From positions 1 to 64,000 of the forward strand of contig NZ_JNFG01000015.1 in assembly GCF_000729995.1 (NCBI RefSeq): a DNA stretch of 64,000 nucleotides, read 5' to 3'. The stretch comes from Caballeronia sordidicola (GTDB lineage: Bacteria > Pseudomonadota > Gammaproteobacteria > Burkholderiales > Burkholderiaceae). A model generated the notes under the pieces. That model was not told the DNA's origin. It searched no databases and worked only from the letters and a program-made list of their open reading frames with translations. Of this stretch, positions 51,666 to 61,207 are shown one piece after another. Every line of letters starts with the position of its first letter. Position 1 is the first letter of the stretch. Both the position numbers and the translations under genes were made by a program.

Positions 51666-52913
51666 TTGAATATTAATTTTTCGAAACAAGACACGACTGT
51701 CGATGTCGCCATCATTGGCGCGGGCCCCTCAGGGGCGGTCGCGGCCGCGCTGCTGCGAAAGGCGGGCCGTTCTGTACTCGTGCTCGAGCGCCAGCATTTC
51801 CCGCGCTTTTCAATCGGCGAGAGCCTGTTGCCGCAAAGCATGGCGTACCTGGAAGAAGCCGGCATGCTGCAGGCCGTCGTCGAGGCGGGGTTCCAGTACA
51901 AGAACGGCGCGCATTTCATTTACCGGGACCAGTCGTCGTCCTTCGATTTCCGCGATAAACACACGCCGGGATGGGGCACGACCTACCAGGTCGAACGCGC
52001 GGTATTCGACGACCTGCTGATCCAATGCGCCGCTAACCAGGGTGCCGAAGTGCGTTTTGGTCACACCGTGCAGGCGATGCAAACCGGCAATGCGCCCGTG
52101 CTGGACGTGATCGATGAAGCGGGCAATTCATACCGCGTGCAAGCGCGTTTTGTGTTCGATGCAAGCGGCTTTGGCCGCGTATTGCCGCGTCTCCTGGATC
52201 TGGAAACGCCCACGCGCATGCCCACGCGTGCGGCCATCTTTACGCATGTGCGCGATGGCATTCCGGTTGGCGCCACGGACCGCAACAAGATCTGCGTTGC
52301 GACGCATCCTGAGCATCGCAATGTCTGGTTCTGGATGATTCCGCTGGCGGGCGGACGCTCGTCGGTCGGGTGCGTAGCCGAAGCGAGTTTTATGGAGGGA
52401 CCCGAAAGCGAACGCGATGCAAAGCTGCGAGCGTTGATCCAGCAGGAGCCGACGCTCAACCGGCTCATCGGGGAGGCGCCGTTCCTGATGCCGGTGCGGC
52501 ATATCGGCGGATATTCGGCGAACGTCGAGCGGCTGCATGGTCCGGGTTACGCGCTGCTCGGTAACGCGGGCGAGTTCCTCGATCCGGTGTTTTCATCGGG
52601 CGTGACAATCGCGCTGCGCTCCGCGCATCTGGCCGTACAAACGCTTGAGCGGCAGTTCAATGGGGAGGTGCCGGACTGGCAGGCGGAGTACGATGTGCCG
52701 CTACGAAAAGGGATTGATACGTTCCGTGCATTCGTCGAGCGTTGGTACACGGGCGAGTTGCAGGACATCATCTTTTATCCGCATAAAACACCTCAGATCG
52801 CGCGTTTTATCAGTGCGGTGCTGGCGGGTTACGCGTGGGATGAATCGAATCCGTATGTGGCTGATCCCGTGCGCAGGCTCAACGCGCTTCATGAGATATG
52901 CAAGGGCGCTTGA
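51666..52913 (+). CDS. Flavin-dependent halogenase-like FAD oxidoreductase
   Basis: 415 residues from the TTG at 51666 (GAGG 5 bases upstream); a GTG at 51615 would add 17 residues and has no good site. FAD motif GAGPSG (18-23). WFWMIP matches the W-x-W-x-I-P motif that separates flavin halogenases from ordinary monooxygenases, and FLDPVFSSG fits the F-x2-P-x2-S-x-G motif of the same family. Lys in FQYKNGAHF could be the catalytic lysine. In Xanthomonas the related pigment xanthomonadin is brominated. I therefore infer ring halogenation of the polyene head, with a hydroxylase or dehydrogenase as the alternative. It is divergent from the methyltransferase and probably shares a promoter region with it. 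Confidence 0.85.
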   Translation: MNINFSKQDTTVDVAIIGAGPSGAVAAALLRKAGRSVLVLERQHFPRFSIGESLLPQSMAYLEEAGMLQAVVEAGFQYKNGAHFIYRDQSSSFDFRDKHTPGWGTTYQVERAVFDDLLIQCAANQGAEVRFGHTVQAMQTGNAPVLDVIDEAGNSYRVQARFVFDASGFGRVLPRLLDLETPTRMPTRAAIFTHVRDGIPVGATDRNKICVATHPEHRNVWFWMIPLAGGRSSVGCVAEASFMEGPESERDAKLRALIQQEPTLNRLIGEAPFLMPVRHIGGYSANVERLHGPGYALLGNAGEFLDPVFSSGVTIALRSAHLAVQTLERQFNGEVPDWQAEYDVPLRKGIDTFRAFVERWYTGELQDIIFYPHKTPQIARFISAVLAGYAWDESNPYVADPVRRLNALHEICKGA

Positions 52914-52961
52914 GGGGGCGTGATTGCGTTGAGAGCAGGACCATCCGTGCGATGTCGCCGT

Positions 52962-53008
52962 GCATTGCGCTTGTTGGATTGGACAGCTACCTCCAGCGAG
53001 CGCAATGC
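52962..53008. terminator. Inverted repeat between convergent genes
   Basis: GCATTGCGCT (52962-52971) and AGCGCAATGC (52999-53008) are perfect 10-base arms around a 27-base loop, in the 180-base gap between the convergent halogenase-like and Bcr genes. No T-run follows on either strand. A bidirectional, Rho-assisted terminator is the likeliest reading. Confidence 0.4.
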
Positions 53009-53093
53009 GGCAAATAAAGCTCCGACGTTGAACTGGCGGGAGGGTGCCATTGATCGGTTCGCGTCGGGCAGAAGTATCCCCAGGAGCTACTCG

Positions 53094-54356
53094 CTACGCC
53101 ACCTTGCCGTTGCGGCACACGGTTGCGTCGGGCTGCTGTTGCGCCAGATGCCGCAGCAGTTTTGTCACCATCCAGACGACACCGAACGCGAGGATCACGA
53201 AGAACACCGCGAGCGGCGTCAGGACCTGCACCGACAAGAAGCCGGCGAGCCCCATGGTAGCTGACGACACGAGCAGCAGTGCACACCCGAGGATCGCGCT
53301 CGTCAGGCCCGCGATGTGGGGGAACAGGGAGTTGCCCTTGGCCATCAACGTCGGATACATCGCGCCTGCGCAGAAGCCCATCACGAGCACGGGTGTAGCA
53401 AGCGTCCATACGCGCAGGCCGACCGTCAGCGCAAGCAACAGCATGACAATCGACGCGGCCGCCATCGCGCGCGCACCAATGTACAGCCGCCGCTCCGGGC
53501 TCGGCAGACGCGGACTGTGCACACGGTTCGACAGGCCGCCCAGGAAATACATCATGCCGATGCCGAGCGCGAGGAAGCCGAAATAGGTTGGCGGCTTGTG
53601 CAGCGTGTTCTGCACCATGAACGGTCCGATGATGTTGAATACGAGCAAGATGCTGTAGCACAGGCCCTGAGCGAGGAAGCAGCTTTGGAACACCGGGCTC
53701 GAGAGCACCTTGCCCGCGTTTGTCACCAGCGTGCGCGGTTCCAGGCGTACCGGGCGCTGCAACGTTTCGCGGTATCGCCAGATCACCGCCCACATCACGA
53801 GCGAATAGACGAGCAGGAAGACGAGACAGGCCTGCCAGCCAAACCACGTCTGCAGGTGGGCGCCGATCACCGGCGCCACGATTGGCGCAAGCCCCCACGC
53901 GATTGCCATGTAGGTGAAAGCATGCATCAGCGCTTGCCCGGAGAATGAGTCCGTAATGATCGCCTTCGCGAGCAGGTTAGTGGCGGCGATGCCGAAGCCC
54001 TGCAGGCAGCGGGCGAGGAGGAACGTCTCCAGGTTCGGCGCGGCGAGCGAGAGCAGGCAGCCGATTGTGAAAATGACGAGGCCGAAAGCCAGCACGGGCT
54101 TGCGTCCGTATGCATCGGCTACGGGCCCGAAGACGAGTTGGCCGAGCGCGTAGGCCACCATGTAGCCGGAAACGCTCGACTGGATTGCCTGAGGCGAAGT
54201 CGCGAAGAAACGCGCCATCGCGGGTAACGCCGGCACGTAGATGTCGATCGCGAGTTGCCCGGCGGAGGCGAACAGACAGATCACGAACAGCAGGAAGCGC
54301 GGGGAGTTCGGTATGGGGGTGGGAGGGACAGATCGGTCGAGGGTAGTGTGGTTCAT
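53094..54356 (-). CDS. Bcr/CflA-family multidrug efflux MFS transporter
   Basis: 420 residues from the ATG at 54356; the frame is open further upstream to 54731 but those residues precede the first helix and look non-coding. Twelve membrane segments start near residue 20. ASAGQLAIDIYVPALPAM is the Bcr/CflA N-terminal signature, GPVADAYGRKPVL is motif A, and ARCLQGFGIAATNLLAKAI motif C-like. It exports drugs or small metabolites by proton antiport. Neighbouring genes give no hint of substrate; export of pigment intermediates is possible but unsupported. Confidence 0.9.
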   Translation of the reverse strand: MNHTTLDRSVPPTPIPNSPRFLLFVICLFASAGQLAIDIYVPALPAMARFFATSPQAIQSSVSGYMVAYALGQLVFGPVADAYGRKPVLAFGLVIFTIGCLLSLAAPNLETFLLARCLQGFGIAATNLLAKAIITDSFSGQALMHAFTYMAIAWGLAPIVAPVIGAHLQTWFGWQACLVFLLVYSLVMWAVIWRYRETLQRPVRLEPRTLVTNAGKVLSSPVFQSCFLAQGLCYSILLVFNIIGPFMVQNTLHKPPTYFGFLALGIGMMYFLGGLSNRVHSPRLPSPERRLYIGARAMAAASIVMLLLALTVGLRVWTLATPVLVMGFCAGAMYPTLMAKGNSLFPHIAGLTSAILGCALLLVSSATMGLAGFLSVQVLTPLAVFFVILAFGVVWMVTKLLRHLAQQQPDATVCRNGKVA

Positions 54357-54722
54357 GAAGGCATTGGAGAGGCGAATTTGGTGATGCGGTAACGGCGCGT
54401 TCGAAGATCGAACATGGCGCAGTACGGCGGCATAGCCGCGTATTGTGCCTGTCGTCTCGAAATTCGACTCGATGCCCATTGCGAGTGCATGGTTTGAAAA
54501 CAGCGTCGCGCGTCGTTTTGTGGTTGACTGCCGCCCCGCGGGGTCGGGCGTGGTCGACCCGTTGCCGCCCGTCGATCTAGGTTGCCGAGACGGCAGCTTT
54601 TGAGATACAACAGCCGCTCGCATATCAACTGAAACCCACCAGCTTCCACGATTCCCGGGGTGCTTTATACCCTTGACGCGCGGCCAGCTCATCAAGCGTG
54701 GATGTTTTAAAGGGAAGTTTTG
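54357..54722. other. 366-base gap between the efflux gene and the KAP NTPase gene
   Basis: No convincing gene. It should hold the two divergent promoters. A perfect palindrome CCCCGCGGGG lies around 54533, and GGGT...ACCC around 54658. GGGAAG stands about 9 bases before the KAP start. Base composition falls from GC-rich to AT-richer toward the KAP gene, which may mark the edge of acquired DNA. Confidence 0.4.
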
Positions 54723-56891
54723 ATGGCTCAAACAACTGCCCCCAGCCGGAACTTGGGATCGGATCTACCGCTAACTGACCCTGCGCAGGACGAGTTCGAG
54801 TATGCACCGTTCGCTTCCCAGCTTGCTCAAGCTGTAATGGGCAACATCAATCCTCAGGGGTTAGTTCTGGCTGTTCACGGCAAGTGGGGCAGCGGCAAAT
54901 CGAGCCTGTTGAATTTCATCAAGCATGACTTGAAAGCGTTGCCGGAGGATAAGCGCCCAGTCTTGGTGGACTTCAATCCCTGGTGGTTCGAAGGCCGGGA
55001 GCAGATCGCCACGCAGCTTCTAGAACAATTTTCCGCGCAACTTCCGGACAGGCTGAAGCATGTCCGCACTCTTGCCAAACTTGTTGGCAATTATTCGAAG
55101 CAGATCGCTTCGGCTGCGGCGGATTATTCTGGGCATTCCTGGATCAAAACTCCACTGACTTGGTTGCTCGGCAGGTTTCCTGGGTTTAAATTCTTGGCCG
55201 AGAAAACTGGTGTGCCTCAGGTCAAGAAGAAAGTCTCCGCTGCCTTGAAGGCCAGTGGCAAGCGCTTCGTTTTCTTCGTCGATGATATTGACCGGCTGAC
55301 GCCCGACGAAGCTAGAGATTTTTTCCGAGCAATCAAGGCTCTGGCCGATTTCCCAGAGGTGGTCTATCTCCTCTTTTTCGATCGCGAGCAGGTCGCCGAG
55401 GCTTTGAGCGCCTCCTTGAAGATGGACGGAGAAGCGTATCTCGAAAAGATCATCCAGGCCCCATTTCATTTGCCAGCGGTCGACAGGAGCCGGTTGCAGC
55501 AGAAACTGTTCAAAGAGCTGGATGCGATCATCGAGTCGGGGCCGATGCCATTCGCGTTTGACGATGGCCGCTGGGGCGAAGTGTTCCATGGCGGCCTAAA
55601 TCGTTGCGTCGAGAAGCCTAGGGACGTTGTCCGTATCATCAATGCGATCTCGGTCGTGTACCCACCGCTAGCGGGGGAGGTTAACCCGGTCGATATCATC
55701 GCATTAGAGTTCCTACGTGTCTTTGAGCCGACCGCCTACGCTAGCATTCGCGACGGCAAAGAATTCTTCTGCGGGCGCCTTACCCAAATCGATTACCGCA
55801 AGGCAGCCGAGAAGGCATATTTCGAGAAATGGCGGGAGTCGCTTCCAGAAGGCTCGCGCGAGTGGCTGGTCTCGCTGATTGGCAGGCTCTTTCCCAAGGT
55901 TACTCAAGCACTTGGAAGCCGCTCTTGGGCCTCCGGTAATGAGGGTGATTGGCGGAAGGAGCTCCGGCCATGCAGTTCCGAATGCTTCGACGTGTATTTC
56001 AGGTTCGGCGTCCCGGCAGGGCACATTTCCCGGGCCGAGTTGGATCGCTTGTTAAGCCAAGACACGCCAGAAGAGATGGCCGCGCTGTTGCTCGAAGCGA
56101 GGGAGCATGTCTTCCCAGATGGCCACTCAAAAGCTCGCGAGCTGATCGAGCGGCTCTATGACTTCGACGATCTCGAAGCCGGGCAAGCGGCCAAGCTAGT
56201 AACCGCACTAATGTCCCACTCACACCTTTTGATTCGCGGAGAGGACGAGCGCGGCTCTTTGACGCCCTTCCGCTGGCGTATTTTCGGCTTGAAAACCAAG
56301 CTGATGGAGCGAATCGAGCCGCATGCTCGGCAACAGTTATTGGAAAGTCTCGCAACGTCTTCGCCGGGCCTATCGGGACTGGTGGAAATTGCCGACATGG
56401 TGTTGGAGTCCAAAAGTGACCCATCGAAGGCCCCGAAGGGTTTGCTTGACCTTGAGGATGCATTCCCAGAAAACCTTGCCGCCATCGTCGGCAAACGGTT
56501 GAATCAAGCCAGTCTCGAAGATCTGTTGTCTATGTCTGCACTCGACGACATCGTCGACAGATGGAAGGCTTGGGGTGACCCGGCGCGCATTCGCGAAGTC
56601 TTCGAACCCGTGCTCGAAGACGATCGACTGTTAACTTTGCTCGACAGATTCGTCAGGACAGGTACGAGGCGATCGGGCAACAGGGTGAGAGAAACCTATC
56701 ATCTCCCCATGGAGACTCTGGCGGTCGTGATGGATCTCGACGCGATGGAGTCTCGAATCCTCTCGCTTCAATCCCGGGGGGACCTTACCGTCCGTCAACG
56801 GGCTGCTACCAATCGATATCTGAAAGGCTTACAGCTGATCAGAGAGGGCAAAGATCCTGACGGCTTCTATTTCGAGGACTTCGACGACTGA
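54723..56891 (+). CDS. KAP-family P-loop NTPase
   Basis: 722 residues from the ATG at 54723. Walker A GKWGSGKS (53-60) and Walker B FVFFVDDIDRL (about 184-194) fit the KAP group, as do FNPWWFEG and LLFFDREQVAEAL. KAP proteins usually carry membrane helices inserted in the P-loop domain; here the region about 115-150 is only weakly hydrophobic, so it may be soluble. A C-terminal helical part of about 400 residues has no recognised domain. KAP NTPases occur in phage-defence sets such as Qat, but no partner genes stand beside it. Its codon use is less GC-rich than the neighbours', which suggests horizontal transfer. Confidence 0.85.
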   Translation: MAQTTAPSRNLGSDLPLTDPAQDEFEYAPFASQLAQAVMGNINPQGLVLAVHGKWGSGKSSLLNFIKHDLKALPEDKRPVLVDFNPWWFEGREQIATQLLEQFSAQLPDRLKHVRTLAKLVGNYSKQIASAAADYSGHSWIKTPLTWLLGRFPGFKFLAEKTGVPQVKKKVSAALKASGKRFVFFVDDIDRLTPDEARDFFRAIKALADFPEVVYLLFFDREQVAEALSASLKMDGEAYLEKIIQAPFHLPAVDRSRLQQKLFKELDAIIESGPMPFAFDDGRWGEVFHGGLNRCVEKPRDVVRIINAISVVYPPLAGEVNPVDIIALEFLRVFEPTAYASIRDGKEFFCGRLTQIDYRKAAEKAYFEKWRESLPEGSREWLVSLIGRLFPKVTQALGSRSWASGNEGDWRKELRPCSSECFDVYFRFGVPAGHISRAELDRLLSQDTPEEMAALLLEAREHVFPDGHSKARELIERLYDFDDLEAGQAAKLVTALMSHSHLLIRGEDERGSLTPFRWRIFGLKTKLMERIEPHARQQLLESLATSSPGLSGLVEIADMVLESKSDPSKAPKGLLDLEDAFPENLAAIVGKRLNQASLEDLLSMSALDDIVDRWKAWGDPARIREVFEPVLEDDRLLTLLDRFVRTGTRRSGNRVRETYHLPMETLAVVMDLDAMESRILSLQSRGDLTVRQRAATNRYLKGLQLIREGKDPDGFYFEDFDD

Positions 56892-57612
56892 TTCGCTAGA
56901 TGTGTCGTCACGTCCGCAGGTAAGTCAAGGCGAGATGGTTCAACTTGGCTCCGCGGCGCGCGATTGCGGCGCCGACGGCGATTCACTTTGCTATTCTTTA
57001 TGAAGATCGATTCACCCGGCCGAGCTCATAACGCTTGATTCGATTCTGGTCTGCTGCGAAGCAGGCCTTTAACGCCTTGCACACAAAAATACTGACAGTT
57101 CCCGTTCCCTGCCTACCCTCTACCTAACACCAATCCGCACCACGCTACCCTCACCAGACCTTCGCCTCACGAGAAATCAGCCAATCGCCGGCACGCTTGC
57201 CAGCCCTGAGCCACCCGTTAACAGGTGAACGCTCTCCCGCCTCGCGGACCGACTAGAAGCACTACACGCCCTAGCGCGATCGCCCGTACAAGAAACGCGA
57301 ACAGCTCAACTTTCCGCTTCCCCCGCCGATATACCGCCTGAAGACAGCATCGGATTGAACAGACTCGACACTTGTGGGAGTGGCGAGTCGATCGGGTCAA
57401 TTTCCGCAGAACGCTGCCCACCGGCCACGTCTTCAAAAAGACCTTTTCAGCTCAAAAAATCTTCCCGGCCCACTAGCCGTGAATGCCAGCACGATAACGA
57501 AAGCGAAGGCCGCCACGGGAGCACCCACCAGCTTACCCAGCTATCCACGCCGCGATCAAGGGCGACGCCACCATCCCCAATTCAGTTGCCTTAAAAGGGC
57601 GCCTTGAAAATC
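56892..57612. other. About 720 bases without a supported gene
   Basis: No frame with recognisable protein sequence on either strand. Between about 57060 and 57210 the plus strand is strikingly rich in C and poor in G. A small stem CTGCT-GCGA-AGCAG lies near 57050. The gap may hold a decayed end of the KAP insertion and the promoter of the propeller gene; I see no clear -35/-10 pair. Confidence 0.4.
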
Positions 57613-59526
57613 ATGAAACGAATCCATGCCACGTTCCTCGCCGCACTGCTGACCGCTACGATTGCGCCCGCGTGCCAGGCGCAGTACACCACCGACTGGC
57701 TAGCAAACACCTATGGGACCAACGCCACCCGCGTGGGCAGCGTCGCGCGCTCCATGTGGGTAGCGCCCGAGGGCGTCATCTACACGGCTTCACTGTGGGA
57801 CGAAAACGAGGGCGGTGTCGCCATCTACCAGAACGGCCAAAGCACGGGGTCCATAGGAGGTCATGGCGATTTTCAGGGCGGGGCCATCACGGGTAATGCA
57901 ACTTCAATCTTCGCTGCATTGGCATTCACTACCGCTTACGGAAGCGGCACAGTAGGGCGATACAACCGGACCACCCAGACCCGCGATTTGCTTCTCTCCG
58001 TCAGCGCGGCAACGACGACGCAGTTGACCGACGTCATCACGGGGCTCACAACGTCGGGCTCGCTCCTCTATGCGAGCGACTTCCCGGGAAATCGCGTCCG
58101 GGTCTACACCACCGACGGCACCTGGCGACAGGACATCAACGTCTCAAGCCCCGGCGCGCTCGCCGTGGACGGCGCAGGAAACATCTGGGTTGCGCAGAAG
58201 AGCGCCGCCGCGATCGTCGAATTCAATCCGGCCGGCGTGCAGGTGAACACCATCCAGTTGTCCGCCACCGCTCGACCGTCCGCGCTGTATTTCGATTCGT
58301 CGACGGGGTATCTCATGGTCGGGGACGAAGGACCCGACATGAACATCAAGATCTACAACATCTCGAGCACGCCGTCTCTGGTCAGTACGTTTGGCATCCT
58401 GGGCGGATACCTCGACACGACTGCTGGAACAAAAGGCCAGGTCGGCGATAAGCGCTTCACACGCATCACCGGCATCGGCAAAGACGCGGGCGGCAACCTG
58501 TACGTCCTTAACAATCCATGGGGCGGAAGCTGGGACCTCGGCCGCGACGGCGGCACCGATATCCACTCCTACAGCAGCACCGGCACTCTGCAATGGAAGC
58601 TTCAGTCTCTGAACTTCGAGGGCGTCGCCGCTCCGGACCCAGGTACCGACGGCGCCTACTTCTATGGCGGCACCAATCTCTACCGCGGCACCGCTGGAGG
58701 AACCTTCGTAGCGAACACGGTCGATCCGATCGACTATCCCTCCGATCCACGGATCAACCTAAACGATGCCTCACGCGATGAGCACTTCGGTCAAGTCGCG
58801 GCCGTTGGCACCAACCGGATCCTGGTCGCGTCCGGCCAGAATCCCGATACCTTCTACTTCTTCCACTTCAATAACGCGAATGGCTACATCGCCATACCGG
58901 ATGGCTCGATTCCAGGGACATTGTTCAACGCGACCGCGCCGGTCAGGGACGGATTCTGCCTTGCCAGCAACGGCGACGTCTGGGCCGGTCTGGACAAGAC
59001 GAATGCCATCTGGCACTACCCGCTGACCGGCTTCGATGGCACCGGCAAGCCAACATGGGGAGCAGGAATCGCAACGCCCATTCCAGGCACGATCACGCCT
59101 TTGTCGCGGATCATCTACCTGCCTGAGAGCGACACCATGATCCTGGCCCAGGGTCTGACCGGAGGTTCAGGTTGGACATCGATTGGAACGAGGGTCGAGG
59201 TGTATCACGGCTGGCTCGCAGGCAACACGAGCGCTCCCAACCCCGTGATCAGCCTCACCAGCGTCAATCCCAAGTCGATCACGGCAACCGGTAACTATCT
59301 CTTCGTCGGATACGTACACACCGTGCCCAACATCGATGCCTTCAATCTGACCACCGGGAACCTGGACACCACGTTTATCAACAGCAGCCCCGGCACCGTG
59401 TACGTGGGCAATGACGTGGACTCCATGTACGGCCTCAGGTCGTACCTTAGCTCGACCGGACAGTACGTGGTCACGAAGGATAACTACAACGGCAGCAGCG
59501 TCATTGTTTATCGCTGGACGCCATGA
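57613..59526 (+). CDS. Secreted beta-propeller protein (NHL/SMP-30-like repeats)
   Basis: 637 residues from the ATG at 57613; a TTG nine bases upstream is less likely. A signal peptide (KRIHATFLAALLTATIAPA then CQA, cut before QYTTD) targets it to the periplasm or outside. The mature protein is beta-rich with repeated blade motifs: PGALAVDGAGNIWVAQ, RITGIGKDAGGNLYVLN, LASNGDVWAGLD and GNYLFVGYVHT. It is low in charged residues and rich in Thr, Ser, Gly and Asn, as for extracellular proteins. Cysteines are almost absent after the signal. It could bind or cleave a glycan or lactone, but no catalytic set is visible. It has no operon partner. Confidence 0.8.
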   Translation: MKRIHATFLAALLTATIAPACQAQYTTDWLANTYGTNATRVGSVARSMWVAPEGVIYTASLWDENEGGVAIYQNGQSTGSIGGHGDFQGGAITGNATSIFAALAFTTAYGSGTVGRYNRTTQTRDLLLSVSAATTTQLTDVITGLTTSGSLLYASDFPGNRVRVYTTDGTWRQDINVSSPGALAVDGAGNIWVAQKSAAAIVEFNPAGVQVNTIQLSATARPSALYFDSSTGYLMVGDEGPDMNIKIYNISSTPSLVSTFGILGGYLDTTAGTKGQVGDKRFTRITGIGKDAGGNLYVLNNPWGGSWDLGRDGGTDIHSYSSTGTLQWKLQSLNFEGVAAPDPGTDGAYFYGGTNLYRGTAGGTFVANTVDPIDYPSDPRINLNDASRDEHFGQVAAVGTNRILVASGQNPDTFYFFHFNNANGYIAIPDGSIPGTLFNATAPVRDGFCLASNGDVWAGLDKTNAIWHYPLTGFDGTGKPTWGAGIATPIPGTITPLSRIIYLPESDTMILAQGLTGGSGWTSIGTRVEVYHGWLAGNTSAPNPVISLTSVNPKSITATGNYLFVGYVHTVPNIDAFNLTTGNLDTTFINSSPGTVYVGNDVDSMYGLRSYLSSTGQYVVTKDNYNGSSVIVYRWTP

Positions 59527-59550
59527 TCAACCTGCCGGGCTAGTCGCATC

Positions 59551-59593
59551 CGCGGCTCATCCCGCGGCGAGCGGCGCCATCGGATGAGCCGCG
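59551..59593. terminator. Perfect 12-base inverted repeat after the propeller gene
   Basis: CGCGGCTCATCC (59551-59562) and GGATGAGCCGCG (59582-59593) pair perfectly around a 19-base loop, 25 bases after the stop codon. No T-run follows. Probably the transcript end of the secreted-propeller gene. The rest of this 333-base gap shows only the AT-rich stretch at 59825-59835 before the next ribosome site. Confidence 0.5.
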
Positions 59594-59859
59594 ACCGTCC
59601 GGTTTGCTGCGACCCATCAGCGAACTTATCTACCTAACCACGCCAGCGAGGCCTGGCGGACTTCGCTCACGCCATGAATGGTGGCATCCGACATCGGCCG
59701 TGCAGACACTCCCATTTAACGAGTAGCATGTCACGACCCGGCAAGAACACATACCGCGCTTGACCGGACCGATCCTGCGCTTGCTCGCGGCATCGCTAGA
59801 TGCATTTAGCCCCGAGCATCGTAGATAAAAAAAACGTGCCGTAATGGAGGAGACGAAGT

Positions 59860-61152
59860 ATGCGCAAGATGCGCTGGATGGTCATATTTCTATGTTTCTT
59901 GGCAATCGCGATCAACTATGTCGATCGCGCGAACCTTGCAGTCGCAGCCCCGCAGATACAGAAGGCGCTCAACATAGGCCCGGCGCAAATGGGCCTGGTC
60001 ATGAGCGGCTTCTTCTGGACCTACGCGCTGATGCAGATGCCGTTCGGCTGGTTCATCGATAAAGTCGGCGCGCGCGTCGCATTGCCGCTTGCGGTCGGAT
60101 GGTGGTCCATATTCACCGCACTCACGGCGGCGACCACGAGCGTAGCGGGCATGTTCGGCTGCCGCCTGATGCTCGGCGTGGGCGAGGCGGGCGCTTATCC
60201 GGCGTGCGCGAAGCTCGTCTCGCAATGGTTCAAACCGGCGCAGCGCGCGTTCGCCACCAGTATCTTCGATAGCGGCTCGCGGGTCGGCTCCGCACTTTCC
60301 ATTCCGATTGTCGCGCTGATCATCAGCGGCTTCGGCTGGGAAGCGTCGTTCGTCGCGACGGGCGCGGTCGGCTTGTTATGGGTGCTTGGCTGGTTCCTGA
60401 TCTACCGCAATCCGTCGCGTGGCGATCTGACCGGCGAGGAAAATGCAGCACCTGTGCCGCGCGAAAAAACAGCGGGTCAGAACGTCACGTGGGCCTCGCT
60501 CTTCAGGCATCGCACGCTGTGGGGCATGATGCTCGGCTTCTTCTGCCTGAACTTCGTGATCTACTTTTTCATCACGTGGTTCCCGAGTTATCTCGTGCAG
60601 ACGCGCGGTTTTTCGCTCAAGTCGCTCGGCACGCTCGGCATGATCCCCGCGCTCATTTCGATTCCGGGCGGCTGGCTGGGCGGCATCGTGTCGGACGCGC
60701 TCTATAAGCGCGGCTGGAGCCTGACGAAGTCGCGCAAGACCTGCATGGTCGGCGGCATGCTGCTTTCATCGATCATCACATTGTCGGCGTTCACGACCAG
60801 CATCTACGTGATGCTCGCATCGTTTGGAATCGCTTATGGCAGCCTCGCGTTCGCCGCGGCAAGCATCTGGTCGCTTCCCGGCGACGTGGCGCCGACGCCG
60901 GATTACGTGGCCTCGATCAGCGGTATCCAGAACTTTGCATCGAACCTCGCGGGCATCGTGATCACCACATTCACCGGCCTCATGCTCGCACTCACCAAAG
61001 GGTCATTCACCATTCCGCTGGTTGTCGCGGGCGGTTTCTGTTTTCTCGGTGCGTTCAGTTACCTGGTGATCGTGGGCAAGATCGAGCCGCTTCATGTTCC
61101 GGATGCCCAACCGCTGGACGTGGCTGCGTCAGAAGGAGTGGGGGGACGTTAG
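59860..61152 (+). CDS. MFS transporter, ACS family (hexuronate/aldarate type)
   Basis: 430 residues; GGAGGAG lies 7 bases before the ATG. Twelve helices are visible. INYVDRANLAVAAPQIQKAL is the N-terminal signature of anion:cation symporters such as ExuT and GudP, GWFIDKVGARVAL is motif A, and GVGEAGAYPACAKLVSQWF the fourth-helix motif. It probably imports a hexuronate, aldarate or related organic acid. It is distinct from the transporter at 6459 and has no metabolic gene beside it. It is flanked by inverted repeats at 59551 and 61170, so it is transcribed alone. Confidence 0.88.
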   Translation: MRKMRWMVIFLCFLAIAINYVDRANLAVAAPQIQKALNIGPAQMGLVMSGFFWTYALMQMPFGWFIDKVGARVALPLAVGWWSIFTALTAATTSVAGMFGCRLMLGVGEAGAYPACAKLVSQWFKPAQRAFATSIFDSGSRVGSALSIPIVALIISGFGWEASFVATGAVGLLWVLGWFLIYRNPSRGDLTGEENAAPVPREKTAGQNVTWASLFRHRTLWGMMLGFFCLNFVIYFFITWFPSYLVQTRGFSLKSLGTLGMIPALISIPGGWLGGIVSDALYKRGWSLTKSRKTCMVGGMLLSSIITLSAFTTSIYVMLASFGIAYGSLAFAAASIWSLPGDVAPTPDYVASISGIQNFASNLAGIVITTFTGLMLALTKGSFTIPLVVAGGFCFLGAFSYLVIVGKIEPLHVPDAQPLDVAASEGVGGR

Positions 61153-61169
61153 CGCGGTGGAGTAGGGGG

Positions 61170-61207
61170 ATTTCATGGGCGTCGACGCGACTCGACGGTC
61201 ATGAAAT
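61170..61207. terminator. Long imperfect inverted repeat after the MFS gene
   Basis: ATTTCATG-GG-CGTCGA-CGCGAC-TCGACG-GT-CATGAAAT folds into a 14-pair stem with one internal mismatch and a six-base loop, 17 bases after the stop. No T-run follows on either side. Probably ends the MFS transcript. No gene is seen from here to the tRNA at 61555. Confidence 0.45.

Noticed and set aside
54357..54731. N-terminal extension of the Bcr/CflA frame
   Set aside because: The extra 125 codons lie before the first membrane helix and have no family similarity; the region is better read as intergenic.
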